Source of the DNA: Paenibacillus sp. BIC5C1
GTDB lineage: Bacteria > Bacillota > Bacilli > Paenibacillales > Paenibacillaceae
Assembly (NCBI RefSeq): GCF_032399705.1
Contig: NZ_CP135922.1
Location: 3,348,001 to 3,412,000, forward strand
Direction of reading: 5' to 3'
DNA length: 64,000 bases
In this document: in pieces, positions 52,911-62,542 of the stretch
How positions within the stretch are numbered: position 1 is the stretch's first letter
Layout: each line of letters begins with the position of its first letter
Made by a program: the position numbers and the translations under genes
Notes under the pieces: model-generated
What the model was told of the DNA's origin: nothing
What the model saw: only the letters and a program-made list of their open reading frames with translations
Databases searched by the model: none

Positions 52911-53954
52911 TTACAGCTTGACCCAGGCAACCAGCCCATCCGGTTGATCCGGGTTAATACCATGGCGTTCGGCATTAGCCAAAGCAGCGATTTGCGAGAT
53001 GAAAATGAAAGGGATACCTCTTACCGCTGTATTAAGCGGACGATCAGTTGTGATTTCAAGGTCAATGAACTCCTGCGGGATGTCCATCGTCCGGTCGGCA
53101 AACGTAATAATGGTGGCTCCACGCTCCTTAATATCCCTCAACAGATTGCGCTGATGCTCAATACCGCTGTCCGACAAGGCAGCAATCACTAGTGTATCTG
53201 AACCTACAGTGACCATCGGCCCGTGCCGGACGTCAAGAAGATGGTATGCGTGGGCTTGCGTCTTGGCAATCTCGGTCAGAGCGATGGCACCCTCGGCTGC
53301 CAGCCCTTGTAGTTCACCGTCTGCGAGCAGGACTGCGTTCGTCCAATTGAAGTTGGAGACGCGGCGGATGCTGCCCTCTACACGTGCCATATAGGCTTCA
53401 CCTTGATGAATCGCTTCCTGCAAATCAATAATCAGCTCCTCATCACCAGCAAGAAAAGCGGCAAGAAGGAGATTGGCTGCATACAGATTGGTCACTGTGC
53501 GGGTCTGGCAAACGCTATGGTCAAAAGCCCAGGGCAGTTCCAGAGGGAAATCGGCGCTTTTGGATAACGGCGAGTCCGTTACACAAGAAATCGTTAATAA
53601 AGGAATACGTTGATCGGACTGGAGTAAACGTAACGCTTCAACGACCTCACTCGTACTGCCAGATCGTGACGGCGCTATGATCAGGCTGCCCTCCAGCATG
53701 GGACGATAGCGGTCTGCATGGAGCATGAGATCACCAGCAGCAAGTGACATTGCAGGCAGGCCAGCACGCAAACGGAAGGAAAAAGCGGCCGTTTCGCTCA
53801 AGCAATAGCTGGACCCGGCGCCAACGAAGGTTACGGAGGTAATCGCTTGAGCTTGGACAAAGGCAGTAAATTCCGTGCGCTTGGCCAGTAAATAGTTGTA
53901 GGTCTGCTGCAATGCCTTATATTGTTCTTTTACTTCGTGATACGTCAAACTCAT
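52911..53954 (-). CDS. SIS-domain sugar isomerase/deglycase (AgaS/FrlB-like)
   Basis: 347 residues with tandem SIS domains: VTFVGAGSSYCLSETAAF near 41-58, APSRSGSTSEVVEALR near 95-110, and ALTEIAKTQAHAYHLLDVRHGP near 220-241, the family's sugar-phosphate pocket. Members are amino-sugar-phosphate isomerases or deaminases (AgaS) or fructoselysine-6-phosphate deglycases (FrlB). It is divergent from an operon with a class II aldolase, kinase and DeoR regulator, so it likely supplies the ketose phosphate for that route. Excellent ribosome site GGAGGT. Confidence 0.82.
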   Translation of the reverse strand: MSLTYHEVKEQYKALQQTYNYLLAKRTEFTAFVQAQAITSVTFVGAGSSYCLSETAAFSFRLRAGLPAMSLAAGDLMLHADRYRPMLEGSLIIAPSRSGSTSEVVEALRLLQSDQRIPLLTISCVTDSPLSKSADFPLELPWAFDHSVCQTRTVTNLYAANLLLAAFLAGDEELIIDLQEAIHQGEAYMARVEGSIRRVSNFNWTNAVLLADGELQGLAAEGAIALTEIAKTQAHAYHLLDVRHGPMVTVGSDTLVIAALSDSGIEHQRNLLRDIKERGATIITFADRTMDIPQEFIDLEITTDRPLNTAVRGIPFIFISQIAALANAERHGINPDQPDGLVAWVKL

Positions 53955-53997
53955 AAAAATACCTCCCGGGAATGATTTAGATTGATAAGTTCAGTTT

Positions 53998-54105
53998 TTG
54001 ATCTTTTCGATCAATTATATAGTTTATTGATTGTGTTAATCATAATTATGCCTTTATATCCCTGTAAATTGCAATAGATTTCCAAAATAATGATTGATTT
54101 AATCA
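53998..54105. promoter_or_regulatory. Cluster of three palindromes, candidate DeoR operators
   Basis: TTGATCTTTTCGATCAA (53998-54014), TGATTGTGTTAATCA (54028-54042) and TGATTGATTTAATCA (54091-54105). The last two share TGATTG-3-TAATCA and are 63 bp apart, typical for a regulator that loops or binds twice. The gap 53955-54282 otherwise holds only leader sequence. Confidence 0.6.
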
Positions 54106-54282
54106 AATTAAAGGATTATTATGATCACAAGCTAGAAATTTTCAAATGTTTCCCAATCTCATCTGACCCGTGAAGGGAGGTGCAGGATAGATCGAATCAT
54201 CGCCATGTATCCTGATAGAAGGTGTTAATTAACTTGAAGCCTTGAAGCAGGAAGTGACGAAACCTTAAGAGGGGGAATGGAT

Positions 54283-55149
54283 ATGCCACTGATCTCGTCC
54301 ACTGAAATGCTGCAAATAGCTCGTAGGGACCAATACGCCATCGCTGCATTTAACGTTCATACCCTGGAGATGCTTCAGGCTGTCGTTGAAGCGGCTGTAG
54401 AAACCGAGTCACCACTCATTATTCAAACTACGGTGGGCACAGTCAACCACTTGGGTCCGGATTACATTGCCCATGCGGCCAAAACCGCAGCGGACTTGAC
54501 GGATATCCCCATCGCACTTCATTTGGATCACTGTACTGATTTTTCGACAATTATCCGATGCATACGAGCAGGTTATACCTCCGTTATGATCGATGCATCC
54601 ATGTACCCTTTTGAAGAAAATGTGAACCTAACCCGTAAAGTGATGGAGGTTGCACAGGCATCTGGCGTGAACGTGGAGGCGGAGCTTGGCAAGGTCGGGG
54701 GCGTTGAGGACGATATTGTCGTCGATGAACACGATGCTTCCCTGGCAGATCCTGAAGATTGCGTGCAGTTTGTTGAACGCACCGGCGTAACTACGCTCGC
54801 TCCCGCAATCGGAACCGCACACGGTATTTATAAGGGACAGCCGAACATAGATTTTGAACGAATGGAAACCATTGCGAATCGAGTATCGGTTCCTTTGGTG
54901 CTGCACGGTGGTTCGGGTATACCAGCTGAACAGATTCATCGGGCGGTTGCACTGGGGATGTCCAAGGTAAACATAGCCACAGAGCTGCGTATTGCTTTTT
55001 CCGAAGCTATCAAAGATGTATTTGTAATCCATCCGGAAGAGAATGATCCACGCAAATACATGGCTCCAGCGAAGGAAGCGGTTAAACGGCTTGCCATGGA
55101 GAAAATACGGTTATGCGGAAGCACTGGCAAAGCCGGCGTAGTCCGATGA
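54283..55149 (+). CDS. Class II ketose-bisphosphate aldolase (GatY/KbaY-type)
   Basis: 288 residues. Zinc-aldolase motifs: AFNVHTLEMLQAVVEAA at the N-terminus, LHLDHCTDF with the catalytic Asp and zinc His (near 82-90), VEAELGKVGG near 124, GTAHGIYK near 176 (zinc His), and LHGGSGIP near 206 (zinc His). This is the fructose-/tagatose-1,6-bisphosphate aldolase fold, giving DHAP and glyceraldehyde 3-phosphate. ATG 54277 has only 1-nt spacing from AGAGGGGGA; ATG 54283 has 7 nt and is preferred. Overlaps the kinase gene by ATGA. Confidence 0.85.
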   Translation: MPLISSTEMLQIARRDQYAIAAFNVHTLEMLQAVVEAAVETESPLIIQTTVGTVNHLGPDYIAHAAKTAADLTDIPIALHLDHCTDFSTIIRCIRAGYTSVMIDASMYPFEENVNLTRKVMEVAQASGVNVEAELGKVGGVEDDIVVDEHDASLADPEDCVQFVERTGVTTLAPAIGTAHGIYKGQPNIDFERMETIANRVSVPLVLHGGSGIPAEQIHRAVALGMSKVNIATELRIAFSEAIKDVFVIHPEENDPRKYMAPAKEAVKRLAMEKIRLCGSTGKAGVVR

Positions 55150-56075
55150 TTACCACAGTCACACTCCATGCGGCCATCGACCGGACGTTGTACGTTGACA
55201 AGTTTGGCGTAGGCCAAGTGCATCGGGTGACAAGACAGGTTAATGAGCCAGGTGGCAAAGGCAATAACGTAGCCAAGGTGATCCGGCAGCTCGGCGGTGA
55301 AGTCACAGCTACAGGCATTATTGCCGGCAATAACGGTGTATTTATTGAGAGAAATCTGACTGAACGAGGGATACGGACTGCTTTTATCCAATCAGCGGGA
55401 GACTCACGAGTTTGCCTCAACATTGTGGATGATTCCAGTGGTAGCTCTACCGAGCTGCTTGGGCAGGGTCCAAATATGTCAGAAGCTGAAGTTGAAGCGA
55501 TCAAGAAAAAAGTACAGGAGCTTGCCACCCAGTCCAGTACAATTGTGATGTCTGGAAGTTTACCTCCAGGTGCACCGGACACATTGTACGCAGAATTGAT
55601 TTGTATTGTCCGTTCAGCAGGCACGAGAGCCTTTCTGGATACTGGTGGAACAAGTTTCAGCATTGGGCTGAGTGCAACGCCCCATTTCGTGAAGCCAAAT
55701 GAGCTGGAACTGGCCGAATGGCTGGGGCAAAAGCCGAAAGACGTAAATGGATGGGCCCGTGCAGCGCACAGGTTGGCGCATCAAGGCATTGACGAAGTGT
55801 GCATAACACTCGGTAGTGACGGTGCTTTGGCTATTATAAACGGAAATGCATATCTGGCGAAGCCGCCATCCATTCAACCTGTGAATACGGTAGGTTGCGG
55901 AGACTCCTTTGTTGCCGGCATGGCATATGCAGGGGAGCGCGGCGAATCGCCCGAGTCCAAACTGCGTACGGCTATCGCGGCTGCCGCTGCGAATGCAATG
56001 TCTTCCAAAGCAGGAGACATCGACTATGTTCTCTTTGAGGGGTACGAACATCAGGTGCAAATTATACCTTTATGA
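55146..56075 (+). CDS. PfkB-family sugar-phosphate kinase (1-phosphofructokinase/tagatose-6-P kinase type)
   Basis: 309 residues. Signature 1 GGKGNNVAKVIRQLGG near 36-52 and signature 2 NTVGCGDSFVAGMAYA near 246-261 with the catalytic Asp in GDSF. TMITTV...HAAIDRTLYVDKF at the N-terminus resembles FruK/LacC. It would phosphorylate the second position of a ketose phosphate before cleavage by the aldolase whose stop it overlaps. The upstream frame from 55113 lies inside the aldolase gene and is rejected. Confidence 0.85.
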   Translation: MITTVTLHAAIDRTLYVDKFGVGQVHRVTRQVNEPGGKGNNVAKVIRQLGGEVTATGIIAGNNGVFIERNLTERGIRTAFIQSAGDSRVCLNIVDDSSGSSTELLGQGPNMSEAEVEAIKKKVQELATQSSTIVMSGSLPPGAPDTLYAELICIVRSAGTRAFLDTGGTSFSIGLSATPHFVKPNELELAEWLGQKPKDVNGWARAAHRLAHQGIDEVCITLGSDGALAIINGNAYLAKPPSIQPVNTVGCGDSFVAGMAYAGERGESPESKLRTAIAAAAANAMSSKAGDIDYVLFEGYEHQVQIIPL

Positions 56076-56259
56076 TGGTTGAAGGTTTGGATAATCAGCC
56101 TCTTATCCCTCATGAATAACCGTTAGAGAGATGCTTTTCTTATGGGATGCAGTTCACGTCGACATATTGCAATCCATCCTTTCATCCTACACAATAGAGC
56201 TAGCACGGGCTGAAGTTAACGGATATCATGCAGGCCCAGACATATTAAAGGAGAGACTT

Positions 56260-57060
56260 ATGCAATATTCAAAGGGTGAACTGCGCAGAGCACAAACACT
56301 GGAACTGATTAAATCGCATGGAAAAATATCGCTGCAAGAGATTGTCCAAACAGTTGGCTGCTCGGAAGCAACCGCAAGACGGGATTTGGACGTACTTGAA
56401 AAAGCGGGCGAGATTATTCGAACAAACGGGGGAGCCATATATGAAGGGGGTCTGACGTCGGCGGTATCGGAGCTGCCTTTTGCAGCAAAACGCGATTTCC
56501 GACGGATGGATAAGGAACGGATTGCCGCTACAGCGGCAGCCCTTGTTAAAGAGGGGGACATTATCTGCCTGACGGGAGGTACAACAACGTTCTTTATTGC
56601 GAAAGCACTCAAAAAGCAGCGTAATATTACGATTGTCACCAACGCGGTGAATATCGCTTATGAATTGGCTGATGCCGAAGATATTCAGGTCGTCGTCATT
56701 GGCGGTGTTATGCGGTCTAAAAGCTACGAGTTATGCGGTCCGCTGGCGGAAAGCGTGATCGACAAAATTAACATTACGAAAATGTTTCTCGGGGTGGACG
56801 GATTAACGCAGAATTTCGGCTTTACGATGCATTCCGAGCTTGAAGCCCGTATAGCCCAATTAACGATGGAACGATCCAGCGAGGTTTATGCTGTATTCGA
56901 TCAAAGCAAAATTGAGAAAAGTGCTTTGTTTACCATTGCTCCTTTAACGCAGGTGACGGGGGTAATTACGAATAAACAGCCGGAAGGTTGGTTTGAGCAG
57001 GCGTGCCGGGAGCATCAGATTGCCATACATACAACTACAGAGCACATTGCTTCTATATAA
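56260..57060 (+). CDS. DeoR-family transcriptional regulator
   Basis: 266 residues. HTH at the start (LRRAQTLELIKSHGKISLQE, then QTVGCSEATARRDLDVLEKA) and the DeoR sugar-phosphate sensor domain (DIICLTGGTTTFFIAKALKK, VIGGVMRSKSYELCGPLAES, FLGVDGLTQNFGFTM). AAAGGAGAG selects ATG 56260; the frame start at 56131 is far upstream and unsupported. It stands between kinase and ABC genes, so it regulates this operon, releasing DNA when the sugar phosphate accumulates. Confidence 0.88.
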   Translation: MQYSKGELRRAQTLELIKSHGKISLQEIVQTVGCSEATARRDLDVLEKAGEIIRTNGGAIYEGGLTSAVSELPFAAKRDFRRMDKERIAATAAALVKEGDIICLTGGTTTFFIAKALKKQRNITIVTNAVNIAYELADAEDIQVVVIGGVMRSKSYELCGPLAESVIDKINITKMFLGVDGLTQNFGFTMHSELEARIAQLTMERSSEVYAVFDQSKIEKSALFTIAPLTQVTGVITNKQPEGWFEQACREHQIAIHTTTEHIASI

Positions 57061-57124
57061 ATACGCGTAATCCTCAAACGCCCTTCCCTTCATATGCTGG
57101 CAAATTTGCAGGACAAGGGAGGAT

Positions 57125-58423
57125 ATGCGAATGCATTTTTCCAAGTTTATGCTGATCCTTGCGATGGTTTGTGTTGTATTCGCTGAAGCGGGCTGTTCCA
57201 GCTCCTCCTCTTCAGGCGGCGATACATCCGCAAACCCGCAAGGAAAGGTAAATCTGGTCTTTTGGAGTCATCAGGAAGACGCCATTGTGGGCGCATACAA
57301 GAAATTAATATCCAAATACCAGACCTTACACCCCGATGTAACGATTGAGTATCAGACCTTTCCATATGATGTATACAGCCAGAAGCTGAAAGCCTCATTC
57401 TCCGCGAAGAAACCACCCGATATTGCTGAATTTTTCGGTACGTGGGTGCCCGAATATTCCAAGAACGATCTGCTTGTCGAAATCCCTGATAGTGAAAATG
57501 TAAAAAAAGAGTACTATGATGCTCCCCTTGGGGGATATTTGCGAGATAACAAGCTATACGGATTGCCACTTGAGTACAACATTGAGAATGGCGGCATGTT
57601 GATTCACCCGCAAATGCTCAAAGACCAAGGTTTCGATCACGCACCGTCCAACTGGACAGAGCTTGTGGACTACGCCAAAAAATTGACTGTCCGTGAGAAC
57701 AATGTCATCAAAGTCAAAGGCTTCGATTTTGTATCGGCAGACAATATTACGTTTACATTCTTATCCCTTATTTTGCAGCAAGGTGCAAGTTTTATGGGTG
57801 AAGACGGACATGTTAACTTCCACTCACCGGAAGCAGAGAAAGCGATGTCCACCTTGGTCTCGCTCGTGGCCGATGACCAAGTTGCGGATTTAACCACGTT
57901 TGGCGGTGAGCTGGATACCTCTGACTATTTTTTTCAGGGCAAATCAGCCATGACCTATCGTGGTCCCTGGACAATTGCTGCGGGACAGAACAACTACAAG
58001 GTTGATGATTTTGAATACGTTTCCGTTCCTTCCTTTACTGAATATCCACCCGTTTTTGCTGCCGAATCCGGTTGGGGTCTTGCGGTGTCTAAGAAAAGCA
58101 AACAGCAGGCGGCCGCGCTCGATTTCATCCAATTCATCTCGGAGAAAGAGAACCTCACGACCTGGAATACGGACACCTTTACCGTTCCTGCCAAAAAAGA
58201 AATTGCCGAAAACCCGGAATTCCTGAAGAACAATCCTCATCTAAAGCCTTCGCTGGCTATATTGGCGTTAGGTCAATGGATCGGCCCGATAGCCGACCGG
58301 GATTTCTTCTTCAAGCAGGTTAACGACAATTTCCAACTGATGGCCAGTGGACAGCAGAGTGTCCAGGACGGATTGGCGAATATCGAACAGACGATCAATG
58401 ATAATCAGGATCAACATAAGTGA
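57125..58423 (+). CDS. Sugar ABC transporter substrate-binding lipoprotein (CUT1)
   Basis: 432 residues. Lipobox AEAGC (Cys near 23), Ser-rich linker, then NLVFWSHQEDAIVGAYKKLI and EYQTFPYDVYSQKLKASFSA, typical of family 1 binding proteins. Followed within 15 nt by the first permease. It belongs to the GH4-containing operon and likely captures an alpha-galactoside-type oligosaccharide. Confidence 0.85.
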   Translation: MRMHFSKFMLILAMVCVVFAEAGCSSSSSSGGDTSANPQGKVNLVFWSHQEDAIVGAYKKLISKYQTLHPDVTIEYQTFPYDVYSQKLKASFSAKKPPDIAEFFGTWVPEYSKNDLLVEIPDSENVKKEYYDAPLGGYLRDNKLYGLPLEYNIENGGMLIHPQMLKDQGFDHAPSNWTELVDYAKKLTVRENNVIKVKGFDFVSADNITFTFLSLILQQGASFMGEDGHVNFHSPEAEKAMSTLVSLVADDQVADLTTFGGELDTSDYFFQGKSAMTYRGPWTIAAGQNNYKVDDFEYVSVPSFTEYPPVFAAESGWGLAVSKKSKQQAAALDFIQFISEKENLTTWNTDTFTVPAKKEIAENPEFLKNNPHLKPSLAILALGQWIGPIADRDFFFKQVNDNFQLMASGQQSVQDGLANIEQTINDNQDQHK

Positions 58424-58438
58424 TAGGGGTGCTGGGGC

Positions 58439-59374
58439 ATGAGTACTGCTATATCAACCAATAAGGCGGACAAGGTTAACCCAGCGGTAAAGTCAACAGC
58501 TTACAGGGCAAAACGAAGGTTCATCATCATCTCACTCGTACCGATCTTGCTTCTGTTCGGGGTGTTTGCCTTCCTTCCCATCGCATGGAGCCTGGGCTTG
58601 TCCGCATTCAAGTATGACCCGCTCAGCTCAAACGCGATATTTGTGGGGGCGGAAAACTATATTCGCATGTTCCAGGATTCCATCTTTCTGAAGTCACTGT
58701 GGGTAACCTTCAAATTTGTATTTATCGCCGTATTGATCAACATTGTTATTACGCTTTTGATTGCTTCAGCGATTCAGCGAGTCCGCATCCCTTGGCTTAA
58801 AAATGGCTTTCGAACTGTCTTCTTTCTTCCCACGATCGCTCCGCTGGCGGGAACGGCTATCGTATGGAATACCATGTTCAATTACAATGACGGCTTGTTC
58901 AACATGATTCTCGCCAAGGTGAATATGGCCCCGATCCAGTGGCTCAGTGATCCACATTATGCGCTCTATTCCGTTATTATGATGACCTTGTGGGCTGATA
59001 TCGGCTATAATATCGTTCTTTTCATTGCCGGTCTCGATTCCATTCCGGATATGTACTATGAAGCAGCAACGCTGGAGGGGGCGGGCCGCTGGCATGTCTT
59101 TCTTCACATCACACTGCCACTGCTGCGCAGAACGCTGCTGTTTGTTTCCATCACGACAGTTGTTTCCTATTTTCAGGCCTTCCCACAATTTCAGATTATG
59201 ACCAAGGGCGGACCCTTTAACGAAACACGAGTGCTGTCCCTGCAAATCTATGAACAGGCCTTCTCCAGCTCCAATATGGGGTACGCATCGGCTATGGCAA
59301 CCGTGTTTCTAATGATCATCCTGCTTGTGACCCTGCTGCAACTTCGATGGGGACGCACGCAATGGGAACATTGA
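58439..59374 (+). CDS. Sugar ABC transporter permease (MalF/UgpA type)
   Basis: 311 residues, six membrane segments. FLPTIAPLAGTAIVWNTMFN and the EAA loop YEAATLEGAGRWHVFLHITL are visible. One half of the importer channel; 21 nt before the second permease. Confidence 0.87.
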   Translation: MSTAISTNKADKVNPAVKSTAYRAKRRFIIISLVPILLLFGVFAFLPIAWSLGLSAFKYDPLSSNAIFVGAENYIRMFQDSIFLKSLWVTFKFVFIAVLINIVITLLIASAIQRVRIPWLKNGFRTVFFLPTIAPLAGTAIVWNTMFNYNDGLFNMILAKVNMAPIQWLSDPHYALYSVIMMTLWADIGYNIVLFIAGLDSIPDMYYEAATLEGAGRWHVFLHITLPLLRRTLLFVSITTVVSYFQAFPQFQIMTKGGPFNETRVLSLQIYEQAFSSSNMGYASAMATVFLMIILLVTLLQLRWGRTQWEH

Positions 59375-59395
59375 GAGAGAAGGGAGAAAAAGTAG

Positions 59396-60220
59396 ATGCC
59401 GCGTAAAATCAGCCTGTGGGAAGGGTTTACTATCGCAGTACTTACAATTATAGCTTGTGTTATGCTTTTGCCTTATGTCTGGATGGTGCTGTCATCACTG
59501 AAAAGTAACATGGACATCGTCTCGGGTTCCGGCGGTTTTTTTCCAAGTAAGCCCAGTCTGGACGGATACCGAACGGTTTTTAGCGAGGCGCCGTTTGTCA
59601 CATGGTTGCTGAATAGTCTTGTGACTTCTGTCATCATAACGGTGGTCACCTTGTTTACTAGCGCTTTAGCCGGATATGTCTTTGCCAAACATCAGTTTAA
59701 AGGCAAGAAACTGCTGTTTATTCTAATCCTGGCAACCATGATGATTCCCTTTCAGGTTATTATGATTCCCACGTATTTGATCACGGCTGAGCTTGGATTG
59801 GTTAACCATTTGCTGGCAATTATTTTACCCAATCTCGTCAGCTCCTACGGCGTATTTCTGGCTAAACAATTCATAGAAGAGATTCCACAGGAGCTGCTCG
59901 AGGCAGCAAGAATGGACGGTTCAGGGGAATTCAGACTGATGCTTCGCATCGTTATGCCGCTTATATTGCCGATGTTGTCAGCGCTGGGAATATTCACGTT
60001 TATGAACTCCTGGAATAATTACCTGTGGCCACTGATTGTATTGAATGATGAGAGCAAGATGACCGTTCCGCTGGCATTGGTCTATTTTAACGGAACGCAC
60101 CAGGTCAATTACAACGTCGTTATGTCAGCTGCAGTACTGATTACAATACCGGTTATTATAATGTTCCTGATCTTCCAGAAGCAATTTATTAAAGGCCTAG
60201 CTATGACGGGCATGAAATAA
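59396..60220 (+). CDS. Sugar ABC transporter permease (MalG/UgpE type)
   Basis: 274 residues, six membrane segments; EAA-type loop LLEAARMDGSGEFRLMLRIV. Second half of the channel. As in the first sugar locus, no ATPase gene is present, so a shared MsmX-like ATPase is presumed. 18 nt before the GH4 gene. Confidence 0.87.
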   Translation: MPRKISLWEGFTIAVLTIIACVMLLPYVWMVLSSLKSNMDIVSGSGGFFPSKPSLDGYRTVFSEAPFVTWLLNSLVTSVIITVVTLFTSALAGYVFAKHQFKGKKLLFILILATMMIPFQVIMIPTYLITAELGLVNHLLAIILPNLVSSYGVFLAKQFIEEIPQELLEAARMDGSGEFRLMLRIVMPLILPMLSALGIFTFMNSWNNYLWPLIVLNDESKMTVPLALVYFNGTHQVNYNVVMSAAVLITIPVIIMFLIFQKQFIKGLAMTGMK

Positions 60221-60238
60221 CGGGTGAGGAGAAGAGTT

Positions 60239-61540
60239 ATGACTAAAATCTCAATTATTGGAGCAGGCAGTGCATTCACAGGAGAAATCGCTATGGATAT
60301 TCTGCTGATTGAAGGTTTGGAGGGTGGCACGATTGCCCTGGTTGATATCGACGAGCGGCGGCTTGAGTTGGCACGCAGGCTGGTGCTTCAGATCGTGGAA
60401 CGGACAGGTAAGACGTGGGAGGTGATTGCCTCTACGGATCGCAGAGAGGTTATCGGCGGTTCACAGTTCGTGATTAACCAAATTGAAGTAGGCGGGCTGG
60501 AGACGGTTCGTTATGAATATGAAATTCCATTGAAATACGGGGTAAAGCAGTGCATTGGCGATACGCTGGGACCCGGAGGATTGTTCAAAACACTCCGTAC
60601 CCTTCCCAGCTGGATGGAAATCGTACGGGACATTGAAGTACTCTGCCCAGATTGCATCATTCTAAACTATACCAACCCGATGTCTGCGGTTACACTCCTG
60701 ACTTCCCGCATTACGGATATTCCGGTAGTGGGACTATGCCACTCCATCCAGAACACGTCGGCTCAACTGGCCGAATATGCCGGAGTTCCATATGAAGAGA
60801 TGTCATGGAAAGCCGGCGGCATTAACCACATGTCCTGGTTTGTGGAGCTGTCCCATGCCGGAAGGGATTTGTATCCGGTTCTGTTAGAGAAAATTCAAAC
60901 TCCTGAGCTGCTGCGGCAGGACCCGGTCCGCTTTGATGCGATGAAATACCTGGGTGCTTTCGTCTCGGAATCGAGCGGTCATTTCTCGGAGTATATCCCG
61001 TATTACCGTAAACGCCAATCGCTGATCGACCAGCACTGTAACTCAGGTTATAACGGAGCCACGGGATTCTACGCTGACAACTGGCCGATCTGGCGGAGAG
61101 AGAATGATGAGCAGATCGTTTCACAGCTTGAGGGAACGGCACCGCTTGAGCTGAAATCCAGTAATGAATATGCAGCCATGATCATTGAAGCAGTATTGAA
61201 GAATGAGCCGAAGGTCATTTATGGTAACGTTCCTAACCGGGGATTGATTGAAAATTTGCAGGCTGATGGTGTGGTGGAAGTGGCCTGTCTCGTTGATGGG
61301 AAAGGCGTTCAGCCTTGTCGCTTTGGAAGACTGCCCGAGCATTTGGCCGCATTGTGCCGCTCGAACATGGCTTTTTTTGACCTGGCTGTGGAAGCTGTGC
61401 GGTGGAGTGACATGGAAATGGCTCGCCATGCACTGATGCTGGACCCGCTAACTGCTGCCGTATGCTCCCTGGAGGAGATCGGAAGTATGTTCGATGAACT
61501 GTATGAGGCGGAACGGGGCTTTGTTCCGGTATTGAAATGA
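60239..61540 (+). CDS. GH4 alpha-galactosidase-like enzyme (MelA-like)
   Basis: 433 residues. NAD-binding [14 protein letters not shown] near the N-terminus, [35 protein letters not shown] and GLCHSIQN with the metal-binding Cys, and GGINHMSWF with its metal His, all marks of GH4. The [14 protein letters not shown] block resembles Bacillus MelA, an NAD- and Mn-dependent alpha-galactosidase that works by oxidation-elimination. Cytosolic. GTGAGGAGAAG selects ATG 60239. Related enzymes cut alpha-galacturonides or phosphorylated sugars, so specificity is not certain. Confidence 0.83.
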   Translation: MTKISIIGAGSAFTGEIAMDILLIEGLEGGTIALVDIDERRLELARRLVLQIVERTGKTWEVIASTDRREVIGGSQFVINQIEVGGLETVRYEYEIPLKYGVKQCIGDTLGPGGLFKTLRTLPSWMEIVRDIEVLCPDCIILNYTNPMSAVTLLTSRITDIPVVGLCHSIQNTSAQLAEYAGVPYEEMSWKAGGINHMSWFVELSHAGRDLYPVLLEKIQTPELLRQDPVRFDAMKYLGAFVSESSGHFSEYIPYYRKRQSLIDQHCNSGYNGATGFYADNWPIWRRENDEQIVSQLEGTAPLELKSSNEYAAMIIEAVLKNEPKVIYGNVPNRGLIENLQADGVVEVACLVDGKGVQPCRFGRLPEHLAALCRSNMAFFDLAVEAVRWSDMEMARHALMLDPLTAAVCSLEEIGSMFDELYEAERGFVPVLK

Positions 61541-62493
61541 TGCAGAGACAGCAAACAAGTCCCGTTGTTGTCATCGCTGGCGAGCTAAATGTAGATGTTA
61601 TTGTATCGGGAACGGATGTCATGCCGGAATGGAATCGGGAGAAAATGGTTGATGGCTTCGAAATAGTACTTGGTTCCTCATCAGCAATTACGGCCTGTGC
61701 GCTGGCAAGCCTGGGAGCGGATGTGAGATTCGTAAGCGTAGTGGGAGATGACGATTTCGGAAAATTCTGTATAGCTGAGCTGCAGCGTATGGGCGTAAAT
61801 ACAGAGCATGTAACCCGATTATCTGGCATCAAGACAGGTGTAACTCTGTCGCTCTCCACACCCGATGACCGCGGATTGTTAACTTACGCTGGCAGTATCC
61901 CTTTGTTAACACCGGATTATATCCCGGAGTCCCTGTTGCAGCAGGCCACACATCTTCATTTTGGTTCCTATTATTTGCAGGATGGAATGAGACCTCATTG
62001 GCGAGAACTCTTTACAAGATTGCGGGCAGATGGAATCAGCACATCTTTTGATACCGGTTGGGATGTATCCAATCAATGGGACCGTGAGGGCATAAGTGCA
62101 CTACTGACGGTGACTGATTTGTTTATTCCCAGCGAGGATGAACTGCTGCACATTTTCCCTGCCGATGGGGTAACCCATGTGCTTGATTCCATGCTTCCTG
62201 CTGTGGCAGGAATTGTAGCGGTCAAACAAGGGTCAAAAGGGGCTACGCTACGCGAACTGGACGAAAGTAAAATATCGGCCAGATCTTACACTTTGACCCC
62301 CGTCGATACGACAGGAGCAGGAGATTGTTTCAACGCAGGAATCATATACGGATACTTGCTTGGGATGCGAAGCGATGAACTGCTGCGATTTGCCAATGCA
62401 TGTGGGGCTCTATCCACACTTGGCATTGGTGGCACAGGAAGCTTGCCGACGGTGGAGGCAGTCCTTCTTTTGCAAGCAAAGCATGAACAATAA
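61537..62493 (+). CDS. PfkB/ribokinase-family sugar kinase
   Basis: 318 residues. IVLGSSSAITACALASLGAD near 43-62 and the signature DTTGAGDCFNAGIIYGYLLG near 250-270 with catalytic Asp in GAGD. Overlaps the GH4 stop by ATGA, so it is co-translated. It probably phosphorylates the sugar released by the GH4 enzyme. Not the same subgroup as the FruK-like kinase upstream. Confidence 0.83.
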   Translation: MMQRQQTSPVVVIAGELNVDVIVSGTDVMPEWNREKMVDGFEIVLGSSSAITACALASLGADVRFVSVVGDDDFGKFCIAELQRMGVNTEHVTRLSGIKTGVTLSLSTPDDRGLLTYAGSIPLLTPDYIPESLLQQATHLHFGSYYLQDGMRPHWRELFTRLRADGISTSFDTGWDVSNQWDREGISALLTVTDLFIPSEDELLHIFPADGVTHVLDSMLPAVAGIVAVKQGSKGATLRELDESKISARSYTLTPVDTTGAGDCFNAGIIYGYLLGMRSDELLRFANACGALSTLGIGGTGSLPTVEAVLLLQAKHEQ

Positions 62494-62542
62494 ATCCTGG
62501 TTTTACGCTATACATCCAATTTGATCAAAGGGAGTTGAGGAT

